From assembly GCA_021775755.1 (NCBI GenBank), contig JAJFHE010000033.1, positions 336,291 through 400,290 on the forward strand: a stretch of DNA of 64,000 nt, written 5' to 3'. Source of the stretch: Hyphomicrobiales bacterium. GTDB taxonomy: Bacteria > Pseudomonadota > Alphaproteobacteria > Rhizobiales > JAJFHB01. Each line of letters begins with the position of its first letter. The first letter of the stretch is position 1. The notes under the pieces are model-generated. The model saw only the letters and a program-made list of their open reading frames with translations, did no database searches and had not been told where the DNA came from. The position numbers and the translations under genes are program-made. Below, one piece after another: positions 1-7,314 of the stretch.

Positions 1-108
1 GTGGCCCTCGTCGGCGCCAAGTTCTGCCCCAAGTGCAACTCCCCTTCGCTCATCTTCCAGGAAGGCTGCCACACCTGCCTCGCCTGCGGCTATTCGAAGT
101 GCAGCTAG
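1..108 (+). CDS. nrdJ: Vitamin B12-dependent ribonucleotide reductase, C-terminal end (partial)
   Basis: Only the last 35 residues and the stop lie in the window; the gene begins upstream. The visible peptide holds two CxxC pairs (CPKC and CLAC) and ends in GYSKCS. This matches the cysteine-rich zinc-ribbon-like tail that closes class II (adenosylcobalamin-dependent) ribonucleotide reductases of alphaproteobacteria, where the tail is thought to help re-reduce the active-site disulfide. The enzyme makes deoxyribonucleotides from ribonucleotides in the cytoplasm, independently of oxygen. The call rests on the tail alone. The first in-window codon is a GTG but is very unlikely to be a start. Confidence 0.85.
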   Translation: MALVGAKFCPKCNSPSLIFQEGCHTCLACGYSKCS

Positions 109-137
109 GCTGCAATTGGCTGGTTCGGTGCGGGGAA

Positions 138-163
138 ATGCGCGGATCAAGCCCGCGCATGAC
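138..163 (-). repeat. Small palindromic intergenic repeat, copy A
   Basis: Read on the minus strand, this is the GTCATGCGCGGGCTTGATCC-type unit that recurs at 248-277, 706-735 and 13192-13244. The core GCGCGGGCTTGATCCGCGC folds on itself. Such REP-like palindromes are common between genes in alphaproteobacteria. This copy lies between nrdJ and the GIY-YIG gene, in opposite orientation to copy B, so A and B bracket about 110 bp. Confidence 0.6.
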
Positions 164-247
164 GAAGGTGAATGGCGTTCAACCATCCACCCCTCGAAAA
201 CCGGGAAGAAAAAATACGAAATCATCCTGCGACGCACAGATTGAATT

Positions 248-277
248 GTCATCCGCGGGCTTGACCTGCGCATCTCC
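248..277 (+). repeat. Small palindromic intergenic repeat, copy B
   Basis: This copy has the form GTCATCCGCGGGCTTGACCT followed by GCGCATCTCC. It sits just outside the 3' end of the GIY-YIG nuclease gene. The same arrangement of repeat followed by the gene's 3' end recurs at copy C (706-735), so repeat and gene end appear to have been copied as one unit. Confidence 0.65.
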
Positions 278-283
278 GGCCGC

Positions 284-574
284 TCACTGAGCGATGACGT
301 CAAAAAGATCCAACCAGTCCGGGTTTTCTTTTTCGATCAGCTCCACTTTCCATAGCCGGGGCCAGTGCTTGACATTTTTCTCTCGCTGGATCGCCTGAGA
401 CATTTCCTGATGCTGTTCAAAATAAACAAGCCGCGCCAGATTGTAGCGCCGGGTAAAACCGTCACACCGGCCGCTGCGGTGCTCGTGCACGCGTCTCACA
501 AGATCGCTCGTCACGCCGACATACAAAGTGCCGTCCTTGCGATTGCTCATGATGTAGGCACAGGGTGATTTCAC
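284..574 (-). CDS. GIY-YIG nuclease family protein
   Basis: A protein of about 96 residues of the small, stand-alone GIY-YIG type (UvrC N-terminal-like fold). The GIY-YIG core reads AYIMSNRKDGTLYVGVTS, followed by DLVRRVHEH with the catalytic-type arginine, and a KNVKHWPRLWKVELIEKENP tail with the conserved glutamate. I chose the GTG at 574 (VKSPCAYIM) because family members normally start a few residues before the first tyrosine. The open frame runs on to 649, but that extension translates repeat DNA. Cellular role is unknown for most members, although they often occur in several copies per genome beside palindromic repeats. Here the gene sits inside such a repeat unit, and a deleted copy follows at 706-847. 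Confidence 0.75.
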   Translation of the reverse strand: MKSPCAYIMSNRKDGTLYVGVTSDLVRRVHEHRSGRCDGFTRRYNLARLVYFEQHQEMSQAIQREKNVKHWPRLWKVELIEKENPDWLDLFDVIAQ

Positions 575-705
575 ACGTTCAGCGTGCGGACACCAGATGC
601 CTGTGTCAAGCACGGGCATGACGAATTTGGATAGCGCAGAGCCCTCCACTTTTGAGCCTCGGATCGTACAACTACGAAATCTCCCTGCACCTCACGCCTT
701 TAATC

Positions 706-735
706 GTCATGCGCGGGCTTGACCCGCGCATCTCC
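706..735 (+). repeat. Small palindromic intergenic repeat, copy C
   Basis: GTCATGCGCGGGCTTGACCC then GCGCATCTCC, nearly identical to copy B at 248-277. It is followed, as copy B is, by a stretch matching the 3' end of the GIY-YIG gene. Confidence 0.65.
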
Positions 736-847
736 CGCAGCTCACCGAGCGATGACGTCAAAAAGATCCAACCAGTCCGGGGTTTCCTTTTCACCCAGCG
801 TGTGAACAGCAGATGCCCGTGTCAGGCACGGGCATGACAAATTTGAT
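736..847 (-). pseudogene. Internally deleted copy of the GIY-YIG unit
   Basis: This segment matches the GIY-YIG unit but lacks its middle. Positions 742-792 on the minus strand still encode a C-terminus ending PDWLDLFDVIAR, against PDWLDLFDVIAQ in the intact gene. The sequence then jumps to DNA matching 569-627, upstream of the intact start codon (CAGATGCC, then a CACGGGCATGAC-type motif). About 240 bp are missing relative to the intact unit. The remnant cannot encode a nuclease. Both outer ends of the unit are kept, which is the pattern of a non-autonomous derivative rather than random decay. Confidence 0.65.
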
Positions 848-941
848 TGTTGGCGGGGACTGCGACGGCCTGAAGGTCCAGCGCCTTGCCACAAGACGGG
901 CACTCCCGTTTGACGATTTAATGTGAAGGTGCAGCGTGCAG

Positions 942-1826
942 CTAGCTGCCTGCCGGCTTCCTGCTCACCAGTGCCACTCCCGCCAGAATGAGCGCTGCTC
1001 CGAGATACTCCCATGGATCGATTTCCTCGCCAACCAGAAGCACCCCGATTATCAAGGCAACCACGGGAGGGATGTAGGCGACGGATGAGGCGGACACGGC
1101 GCCCAGTTTTTCGATGATGTAGTAGTAGATGATAAACGCCAGTCCAGTTCCCAGTATGCCCAGCCCGACAACGAGGCCGGCGGCGATATAGGCGTCGCTC
1201 CAGATTTCGCTGATTCCCTGCAGGTCCGTGATCAGAAACAGAACGAGCAGGCTCAGTCCCAATTGATACGTGATCAGCGCGGAGAAGGGTATGTTGAGGG
1301 GTATGACGTACTTTTTGGCGTAGACGAACGAGGCGCCAACGCCCAGCGAACCCATGACGTTATACAGGACGCCCTCAATGTTCGTGGCAGCGATGTCGCC
1401 GCTGAGCGGGCGGGCGATCAGGAGAACGCCAAGGAACCCAACTGCAATGCCCAATGCCCTGTAAGCGGTAGCCTTTTCATCATCGAGCAGCATCAGCGCA
1501 AGAAGAAAAGACAGGATGGGCGTCAGCCCGCTCAAGGCGCCGGCAACACCTGACAGCAACAGGGATGAACCTTTGGCAAACCCATAGTAGTAGGCGATCG
1601 TGCCAACCGCGGCCATGACCGCGAAATGGCCAACGTGCTTGATGTGAGCCCGGCTGAATGCACTTTTGTAACAGGCGTAGAGGGCGACAGGCACCAGACC
1701 GAACAAGACTCTAAGCAAAACGATTTGCAGCGGAGAGATGAGCTCGGACGACGTTTTCATGTAGATGAAGCTGCTGCCCCAGATAATCCCGAGCAACCAG
1801 AACATCGCCAATGGCAGTGCTTTCAA
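942..1826 (-). CDS. EamA/DMT-superfamily permease
   Basis: An inner-membrane permease of about 294 residues with ten hydrophobic segments and two EamA repeats. The first opens MFWLLGIIWGSSFIYMK, the typical WGSSF signature near the first helix, and the second includes GLGILGTGLAFIIYYYIIEK followed by AYIPPVVALIIGVLLVGE. Members export amino acids, metabolites or drugs; the substrate cannot be read from sequence. I prefer the TTG at 1826 because a strong GGGAGGG ribosome site sits six bases before it. A longer GTG start at 1862 and an ATG at 1805 are alternatives. The gene is monocistronic, with the PhyH gene upstream on the same strand. Confidence 0.85.
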   Translation of the reverse strand: MKALPLAMFWLLGIIWGSSFIYMKTSSELISPLQIVLLRVLFGLVPVALYACYKSAFSRAHIKHVGHFAVMAAVGTIAYYYGFAKGSSLLLSGVAGALSGLTPILSFLLALMLLDDEKATAYRALGIAVGFLGVLLIARPLSGDIAATNIEGVLYNVMGSLGVGASFVYAKKYVIPLNIPFSALITYQLGLSLLVLFLITDLQGISEIWSDAYIAAGLVVGLGILGTGLAFIIYYYIIEKLGAVSASSVAYIPPVVALIIGVLLVGEEIDPWEYLGAALILAGVALVSRKPAGS

Positions 1827-1906
1827 AGGGTGCCCTCCCAGACGGAGCTGCGCAGAACGCACGCCATTTATGAGTTCATGACTTAGAACGGTTCAGGTGA
1901 GCGCCC

Positions 1907-2800
1907 TCAAGCCACCTTCACGCCCGGCCCCTGCTTAAGACGCTCAGTTCCGGGGGCGAGCAGATCCCTGCTCGGCACACCCTCATTGTAGCCTTCGGAG
2001 ATGACCTCCCAGGGATCGCGCATATCCTGCGCCCAGCCGAGAAACGGACGATGCACCGTGTAGCCGATGAGCCGCGCCAGCTCCTCCGGCAGGGTGCGCG
2101 CCACTTCCGGCGGTGTCGTCAGGTAAAAGTTCTGTTCCTGGCGCAGCCAGCCCAGGCAGTAGCCCGAGTACATGCCGATGCGCCAATCGTCGCCTGTGAT
2201 ATTGCGGCCGCCGCCGTGATAAGTGGAGCCGAGAAAAATGCAGACCGAGCCCTTCGGCATTTCCGCGTAGGCGACTTCGTCCTCTCTCGGCAAGCGTTCG
2301 TCGTCCCAGCGATGACTTCCCGGCACGACACGCGTTGCGCCGTTCTCGAAGGTGAAGTCGCTCAAGGCCCAGAACGCGGTGCATTCGCTTTCGCGCTCCA
2401 GCGGATGGGCTATCGGATAGAGCGCGTCGTCACGGTGCAGTTCCTGCGGTTCCTGGCCGGGACCGATGGATGTCAGCGACAAAGACGACATCTGATAGCA
2501 CTCGCACCACGGGCCCAGAACACCGTCCATGACGCCGAGCAGCGTCTTGTCGAGCAGCAGGTCGCCGACTTTGGCGGACTTGCCCAAAAGCCCGTGCACC
2601 CGCTTTGTGCGGGCGCCGACAAAGCTGCCCTCGCTGTTCGGGCGTTCTTCCAGATAGGGATCGAGCTCGCCCATCATGACCGCGACGGCTGCCTCGTCCA
2701 CCAGCCCGCGCAAAATGACCGCGCCGTCTTCCTTAAGCACGTCAACGGCATCTTGCGCCGAATGCGGGGCGTCCAGATAGGTGACTTGCGGTTTGCTCAC
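1907..2800 (-). CDS. Phytanoyl-CoA dioxygenase (PhyH) family protein
   Basis: A cytoplasmic Fe(II)/2-oxoglutarate-dependent oxygenase of about 297 residues. The iron-binding HxD appears as ELHRDDALYP and the distal histidine as STYHGGGRNITGDDWR, whose arginine would bind 2-oxoglutarate. The GTG at 2800 is preceded by AGGAGG at seven bases, so the upstream in-frame codons are excluded. The family includes ectoine hydroxylase EctD as well as enzymes acting on many small molecules and lipids. This sequence lacks the EctD signature as I know it, so I give no substrate. Its start faces the LexA-type box of the divergent small gene. Confidence 0.85.
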   Translation of the reverse strand: MSKPQVTYLDAPHSAQDAVDVLKEDGAVILRGLVDEAAVAVMMGELDPYLEERPNSEGSFVGARTKRVHGLLGKSAKVGDLLLDKTLLGVMDGVLGPWCECYQMSSLSLTSIGPGQEPQELHRDDALYPIAHPLERESECTAFWALSDFTFENGATRVVPGSHRWDDERLPREDEVAYAEMPKGSVCIFLGSTYHGGGRNITGDDWRIGMYSGYCLGWLRQEQNFYLTTPPEVARTLPEELARLIGYTVHRPFLGWAQDMRDPWEVISEGYNEGVPSRDLLAPGTERLKQGPGVKVA

Positions 2801-2871
2801 GGCCGTTCCTCCTGAAAATCTCCCAAGGCACACCCAGTGTCACATGATGTCAGGGTTTTGCAAAGTTCGCC

Positions 2872-2919
2872 TTGACAATGTGCCTGTTTTGTTCCATTTT
2901 TGTTCTCATGCTTGAGAAC
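2872..2919 (+). promoter_or_regulatory. Candidate LexA-type (SOS) promoter/operator
   Basis: A consensus -35 TTGACA (2872-2877) is followed after 17 bases by an AT-rich -10 region inside GTTCCATTTTTGTTC (2891-2905). That is an exact GTTC-N7-GTTC, the LexA recognition sequence of alphaproteobacteria. The second GTTC also begins a 7-bp inverted repeat, GTTCTCATGCTTGAGAAC (2902-2919), which contains the ATG of the downstream gene. Binding here would block RNA polymerase. Transcription would begin about at the ATG, so the message may be leaderless. The motif match is direct; control by LexA is inferred. Confidence 0.6.
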
Positions 2920-3267
2920 ATTGAAACACGCCCGTCGCACGAGCCCGTCTCCGACCGTTTCCAGATCTGGAGCGGCAAGTCGGGGCGCCGATATGTGCAC
3001 AACGTTTATGACGCGGACCGCTGCCCGAAAGTCGACGATGCGATTTATCTCGCCGTCGGCAGGGCCCGTGACGGCAGCCGCCGGCCGCTTGCTATTGAAG
3101 GCGCCGCGGCATTCGCGAGTGCGGTCCGGATGGACAACGGCCGCCGCGCCTGGCCCGGCAACGGGCGCGTCGACGAGGTGCATGTGCATCTTCTGGCGTC
3201 GACGCGCAAGTCGATTGAAAAAGTCATCGAAGACCTGCGCGCCGCGCACGATCTCTCAAAAGTCTGA
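2908..3267 (+). CDS. Hypothetical protein behind a LexA-type box
   Basis: A soluble protein of 119 residues that I do not recognise. It has no signal peptide or membrane segment. It opens MLENIETRP; an RFQIWSGKSGRRYVHNVYD stretch suggests a beta-rich, basic N-terminal half, and the C-terminus (STRKSIEKVIEDLRAAHDL) is probably helical. The in-frame extension to 2872 starts inside the -35 hexamer, so ATG 2908 is preferred. There is no ribosome site, which fits leaderless translation from the promoter at 2872-2905. It is transcribed alone, divergently from the PhyH gene. If the box is real, this is a DNA-damage-inducible gene of unknown function. Confidence 0.6.
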   Translation: MLENIETRPSHEPVSDRFQIWSGKSGRRYVHNVYDADRCPKVDDAIYLAVGRARDGSRRPLAIEGAAAFASAVRMDNGRRAWPGNGRVDEVHVHLLASTRKSIEKVIEDLRAAHDLSKV

Positions 3268-3303
3268 AGTCTTCCCGCTTGTCCGGGCGCGAACGCGCCT
3301 CAG

Positions 3304-4149
3304 TCAGGCGTCCGGCCCCCGTGGCACCAGCACCGGCCCCGGGGGCACCGGCCCGCTCGGCGCGAGGGCGCCGTCGGCGTCGTGCTGCTCATCACCCGCA
3401 AGCGGCGGGCAGAACACACTTAGAATATGCAGATTCGTCCCGGCGGTAAGCAGGTGCCGGTCTTCGGGGCCGACGCAGTAGAGACAATGCGGCGCAAGCT
3501 CCCAGACCTCGCCGGTCGTGCGGTCTTCGACCCGGCCGCTACCGGCGATAATGTAGTTGGCTTCCCAGTGGTGTTTGTACCAGAGTTCCGCCTCGGTCCC
3601 CGCGTCCAGGCGAACGTCCGACAAACTGAAACCCATCTGGTCGTGTGCGGTGATCATGCGGATGCTGCGCGCCTTGCCGTTTGCCACCACAATCTCGCGC
3701 CCCTCCTCACGCAACTCGGCGGTGCGGCGCACGAACATACGCCCGTCATTGGGCGGCACCGGCCCACTCGCCGCATAGGCGCCGTCTTCGTCATGCGCTT
3801 CATCGCCGTGCAGCGCCGGGCAGAAAACGCTGATATGGCTTGCTTCGTCGGGCACGGCGAATGTGTGGCGGTCCTTCGGGCCGACCTGATAGGCCTCGCC
3901 CGGCCGCACGGTTACAAGATCTCCCGACGTCAGGTCCGCGATTTCGACCAGCCCTGAGAATATGTAGTTCGCTTCCCAGTGGTTCTTGTACCAAAGAGAA
4001 CCGGGCTCCAGCGTCCGGGAGCGGTTGAGATGCAACGAGAACCCCATACCGTGTTCGGCGGTGAGATAGCGCGCCGATTGAACCAGCCCATCCCTTATCG
4101 ACCGGACGCGGCCCGCCGCCTCGATATCGGCCAGTGTGTAAACGAACAT
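3304..4149 (-). CDS. Tandem ectoine synthase-like (EctC-type cupin) protein
   Basis: A 281-residue protein made of two EctC-like cupin domains, about residues 1-130 and 138-268, where EctC normally has one domain of about 130. Each half keeps the residues that bind iron and substrate in EctC: WYKNHWEA (Tyr54, His57, Glu59), Tyr87, His95 and GDEAHDEDG (Glu117) in the first; WYKHHWEA (Tyr191, His194, Glu196), Tyr224, His232 and GDEQHDADG (Glu254) in the second. The ATG at 4149 has GGAG seven bases upstream and gives MFVYTLAD, like the MIVRTL start of EctC. EctC cyclises N-gamma-acetyl-diaminobutyrate to ectoine. No ectA or ectB lies nearby, so the substrate here is open. Confidence 0.75.
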   Translation of the reverse strand: MFVYTLADIEAAGRVRSIRDGLVQSARYLTAEHGMGFSLHLNRSRTLEPGSLWYKNHWEANYIFSGLVEIADLTSGDLVTVRPGEAYQVGPKDRHTFAVPDEASHISVFCPALHGDEAHDEDGAYAASGPVPPNDGRMFVRRTAELREEGREIVVANGKARSIRMITAHDQMGFSLSDVRLDAGTEAELWYKHHWEANYIIAGSGRVEDRTTGEVWELAPHCLYCVGPEDRHLLTAGTNLHILSVFCPPLAGDEQHDADGALAPSGPVPPGPVLVPRGPDA

Positions 4150-4257
4150 ATGCAAGCTCCGGGTTCACTTCATCTAAGACCCGTTCACTATGCAGCCGGG
4201 CTCAATTCAGGACAAGCGCGCATGGAGCGATCGCGCCGGTCCATTAAACCTCCCGCT

Positions 4258-4791
4258 CTAGCCGTACATTCGCGCCCGGACGCGCCGGTTGACCTCGGCC
4301 AGTTCGCGCGCATCGATCCCCACCTCGTGGAGATGGCAGACTGTGTTGTGGAGATATTCGGGGTTTTTGCCGGAACTGCCGCGTCCGTTGAGAACAAGCT
4401 CCGCCAGCGTGTCGATCGGAAGCCGTCCCGCATACTGCTCATGCGTGCGGTCGGCAATGTAGCAGACAGCTTCGACCTCGCCGCCCTCGCCTTCCAAAAG
4501 CTGAATGCGCCTGCGCGTCTCGAGGTAAACCGCCGTCGGCAGTTCGCGGGCGCGCAGATAGGCCATTACTTCCTTGCGCCGCGCCTGCGCCACGCGATAA
4601 GCCGTGCCGACACAGGAGCCGCCGCGATCAAGGCCGAGCACCAGCCCGGGGCGCTCCTCCGTGCCACGGTGAACATAGGAGTAGATGCAAAGGCTGCGGT
4701 GAAGCCCGTGGATCCTCGCCCGCGACCGCGCCTCGAACTCAAACCCCGGCCGCCACATCAACGAACCGTACCCGAAGACCCACAGCGCCAT
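4258..4791 (-). CDS. Gamma-glutamylcyclotransferase, ChaC family
   Basis: A cytoplasmic enzyme of 177 residues, the usual size for ChaC. It opens ALWVFGYGSLMWRPGF, the YGSLMW substrate-binding loop of the family, and continues with the RSLCIYSYVHRGTEERPG region. The catalytic glutamate position is probably in ARELPTAVYLE. ChaC enzymes split glutathione into 5-oxoproline and Cys-Gly. A GAGGAG ribosome site lies five bases before the ATG. It is transcribed away from the DUF2125 gene. Confidence 0.88.
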   Translation of the reverse strand: MALWVFGYGSLMWRPGFEFEARSRARIHGLHRSLCIYSYVHRGTEERPGLVLGLDRGGSCVGTAYRVAQARRKEVMAYLRARELPTAVYLETRRRIQLLEGEGGEVEAVCYIADRTHEQYAGRLPIDTLAELVLNGRGSSGKNPEYLHNTVCHLHEVGIDARELAEVNRRVRARMYG

Positions 4792-4861
4792 CCTTGCTCC
4801 TCAGCATTGCTCCATTGTGTCGATCCAACCTGTACCCTCAACGCGGCAAAGCTGGTAGAAG

Positions 4862-5947
4862 ATGCACATGCAGAAGTCCCGTCCAGTCTGGCTGATCGCC
4901 TTACCGCTCGCGGCAGTGCTGGTCATTGCCGTCGGCTGGTCGCTCTTTTGGTACATCGCGGCGGAGAATGCAAAGCTCAGATTCGCGCAGGCGCAAACCG
5001 ATGCCGAAACCGCCGGCCGGGAAATCGACTGCCGCGACGCCAGCTGGGGCGGTTTTCCCTTCCGCATTTCCCTTGAGTGTTCCAGCGCCCGCTTCGGCCT
5101 CGCCGGAGATGGCCGCGTCAAAACCATCGACACCGGCGCGTTATCCGCCGTGGCGCTGGCTTACCGGCCCTGGCACGTCATCGCCGAGATCGCCGGCCCG
5201 ATCACGATTGCCGCGGAAGGGCCGAACACGGGCCATTTGAGCATTCAAACACCATCGGCGCCGGTACGCGTCAGCATCGTGTTGCAGGACTGGCGTCCCG
5301 ATCAGGTTTCCGTGCTTGCCGAAGACATCAACGGCACAGTTGATCTGACACTCATCGGCGCACCGCAAACCGACGCTCTCGACTTCGCCGCCCAACGGGT
5401 GAATATTCACGCCCGCGCCGCCGCCGCGCCGCAGGCCGGTGCGGTACCCATCGATATCGCCGCGCGCCTCGATGAAATCACCTCGCAGCCGGCAGCCCTC
5501 GCGCGTATTGGCGAGGAGACCCTGCGCATCGCCACACTGCAGTTCGACGCACATCTGACAGAGGCGCCGACCAGCAGCTTTGCAAGCTTCTCCGACGCCG
5601 CCCGACGCTGGCAGCAGAGCGATGGCAGGCTCACGGTCAATGTGCTGCGCTTCGACAGCAACATCATTTCAACCAGCTCGGCCGGTGAAATTCGCATCGA
5701 CGAAGAAGGCCGCCTGAACGGCGACCTGACAACGGCGGTGCGCGGTTTCGACGCCTTTCTGGCCCGCCTGAGGGACGCAGGCATCGTCGGCAGCGAAGAG
5801 GCAGCGGCAGCGGAGACCATCATGATCGTGCTTGCCAAAGCGGTCGGCGATCCGGAGAACCCGGCGCTTGAAATCCGCACCGACCTGAAGAAGGGCCGCT
5901 TCTATTTCGGCCCCTTCAAGATCACGACGCTTGCACCTCTGTTTTAA
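4862..5947 (+). CDS. DUF2125 domain-containing envelope protein
   Basis: A 361-residue protein with one N-terminal membrane segment (about residues 10-30, LIALPLAAVLVIAVGWSLFW). This is followed by AENAKLRFAQAQTDAETAGR and the DCRDASWGGFPFRISLECS block that typifies DUF2125 proteins of Rhizobiales. The rest looks like an extended beta-rich periplasmic domain. Function is unknown; the architecture resembles periplasmic lipid- or sterol-carrier-like proteins anchored at the inner membrane. A second ATG two codons downstream is an alternative start. It is divergent from chaC and 24 bp ahead of the cupin gene, so the two are probably co-transcribed. Confidence 0.85.
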   Translation: MHMQKSRPVWLIALPLAAVLVIAVGWSLFWYIAAENAKLRFAQAQTDAETAGREIDCRDASWGGFPFRISLECSSARFGLAGDGRVKTIDTGALSAVALAYRPWHVIAEIAGPITIAAEGPNTGHLSIQTPSAPVRVSIVLQDWRPDQVSVLAEDINGTVDLTLIGAPQTDALDFAAQRVNIHARAAAAPQAGAVPIDIAARLDEITSQPAALARIGEETLRIATLQFDAHLTEAPTSSFASFSDAARRWQQSDGRLTVNVLRFDSNIISTSSAGEIRIDEEGRLNGDLTTAVRGFDAFLARLRDAGIVGSEEAAAAETIMIVLAKAVGDPENPALEIRTDLKKGRFYFGPFKITTLAPLF

Positions 5948-5971
5948 CCGCCAGGGAGAGGCAGAAAGCCC

Positions 5972-6373
5972 ATGGTCGCCATAAAGACATCGATCAGCAC
6001 ACTCGCTGCAGCCCTGTTTGTGCTCATCGCCGCATCCGCATCGGCTCAGGAAGGCATCGAGCGCACCGAGCTTCGCCGCACCGACCTCACCGGCACGGAC
6101 AACACGATCGTTGTCGTGACCGAGATCGTCGCCCAGCCCGGCGCCTTCATGCCGCGCCACATCCACCACGGCGATGAGTTCCTTTACATCCTTGAAGGCG
6201 GGTCGACCCAGGCTCCCGGAGAAGAGCCGAGCACCGTGCCCGCCGGCGCCACTATACATTTCCCGCGCGGCATGCCGCATGGCGGCTTCATCGTTGTCGG
6301 CGACGCTCCGCTTAAAGTGTTGACCGTGCACGTTGTCGATAAGGATAAGCCGATTGCCGAACCGGTCGAGTAA
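5972..6373 (+). CDS. Secreted cupin-domain protein
   Basis: A 133-residue protein with a clear Sec signal peptide (about residues 1-25, ending ASASAQ) and a single small cupin barrel. Metal-ligand histidines appear in MPRHIHHGDEFLYILEGG (cupin motif 1) and in PRGMPHGGF (motif 2). It would act in the periplasm. Small cupins of this type are often uncharacterised, and no substrate can be given. It follows the DUF2125 gene by 24 bp and is convergent with tyrC. Confidence 0.82.
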   Translation: MVAIKTSISTLAAALFVLIAASASAQEGIERTELRRTDLTGTDNTIVVVTEIVAQPGAFMPRHIHHGDEFLYILEGGSTQAPGEEPSTVPAGATIHFPRGMPHGGFIVVGDAPLKVLTVHVVDKDKPIAEPVE

Positions 6374-6376
6374 CGA

Positions 6377-7309
6377 TCAGGACGATCCCGTCGGATCGCC
6401 TCGGCGGCCGAAATCCGGTACCGCCTCGTCCTGACCCGCATCGATAATCGAACGGCGGATTTCGCGGGTCCGCGTGAACCAGTCGAAGAGCGCATCGCCC
6501 TCGCCACGGCGGATTGCCCGCTGCAATGCGGTCAGGTCCTCGTTGAACCGGCCGAGCATTTCCAGCACAGCTTCCTTGTTGGTCAGGAACACATCGCGCC
6601 ACATCACCGGATCGGAAGCGGCGATACGCGTGAAGTCGCGAAATCCGGCGGCGGAGTATTTGATCACCTCGGACTTTGTCACCTCTTCAAGGTCGGCGGC
6701 CGTGCCGACGATATTGTAGGCGATGAGGTGCGGCAGGTGGCTCACCACGGCAAGCACCAGGTCGTGATGTTCCGCCGTCATGATGTCGACGCTGCTGCCA
6801 CATGCCTTCCAGAAGGCTTCAAGTTTCGCTACCGCCGCCTGGTCGGCGCCTTTGAGCGGCGTCAGAATGCACCAGCGCCCGTCGAAGAGTTCCGCAAACC
6901 CCGACTCGGGCCCGCTTTGCTCGGTGCCCGCGACGGGATGGCCTGGAATGAAGTGAACGCCGTCCGGCACATGCGGTGTCACCTGCTCTATGATGTGACC
7001 CTTGACCGAGCCCACGTCCGTGAGGATGGCGCCTTCGGCAAGATGCGCTGAAATCTGCGCCGCCAGCGGCCCGAACGCGCCGACCGGCACACACAGAATG
7101 ACAAGGTCAGCGCCGCGCACCGCCTCTTCGGGCGTTTCGTGGATGCTGTCGACAAGGCCGATATCGGCCGCCGTCTTGCGGGTTTCAGAGCTGCGAGCAT
7201 GGCCCGCAATGTGGCCTGCGAGCCCTTCGCGGCGCATCACATGGCTGATCGAGGAGGCAATCAGTCCGAGCCCGATCAGGGCAACCCGTTGGAACATTGG
7301 CGTCGACAT
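6377..7309 (-). CDS. tyrC: Prephenate/arogenate dehydrogenase family protein
   Basis: A 310-residue NAD(P)-dependent dehydrogenase of tyrosine synthesis. The Rossmann motif is VALIGLGLIASSISHVM near the N-terminus; VGSVKGHII and HFIPGHPVAGTEQSG are the substrate-loop signatures, with the catalytic histidine in GHP. It oxidatively decarboxylates prephenate or arogenate. Its start lies five bases after the hisC stop, with a GGAAGGG ribosome site inside hisC, so it is the third gene of the chorismate mutase-hisC-tyrC operon. Confidence 0.9.
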   Translation of the reverse strand: MSTPMFQRVALIGLGLIASSISHVMRREGLAGHIAGHARSSETRKTAADIGLVDSIHETPEEAVRGADLVILCVPVGAFGPLAAQISAHLAEGAILTDVGSVKGHIIEQVTPHVPDGVHFIPGHPVAGTEQSGPESGFAELFDGRWCILTPLKGADQAAVAKLEAFWKACGSSVDIMTAEHHDLVLAVVSHLPHLIAYNIVGTAADLEEVTKSEVIKYSAAGFRDFTRIAASDPVMWRDVFLTNKEAVLEMLGRFNEDLTALQRAIRRGEGDALFDWFTRTREIRRSIIDAGQDEAVPDFGRRGDPTGSS

Positions 7310-7314
7310 CTGTG

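Noticed and set aside
1907..2800. Ectoine hydroxylase EctD for the PhyH gene
   Set aside because: It is tempting because of the nearby EctC-like gene, but the EctD signature around the iron motif is not recognisable and the genes are not in one operon.
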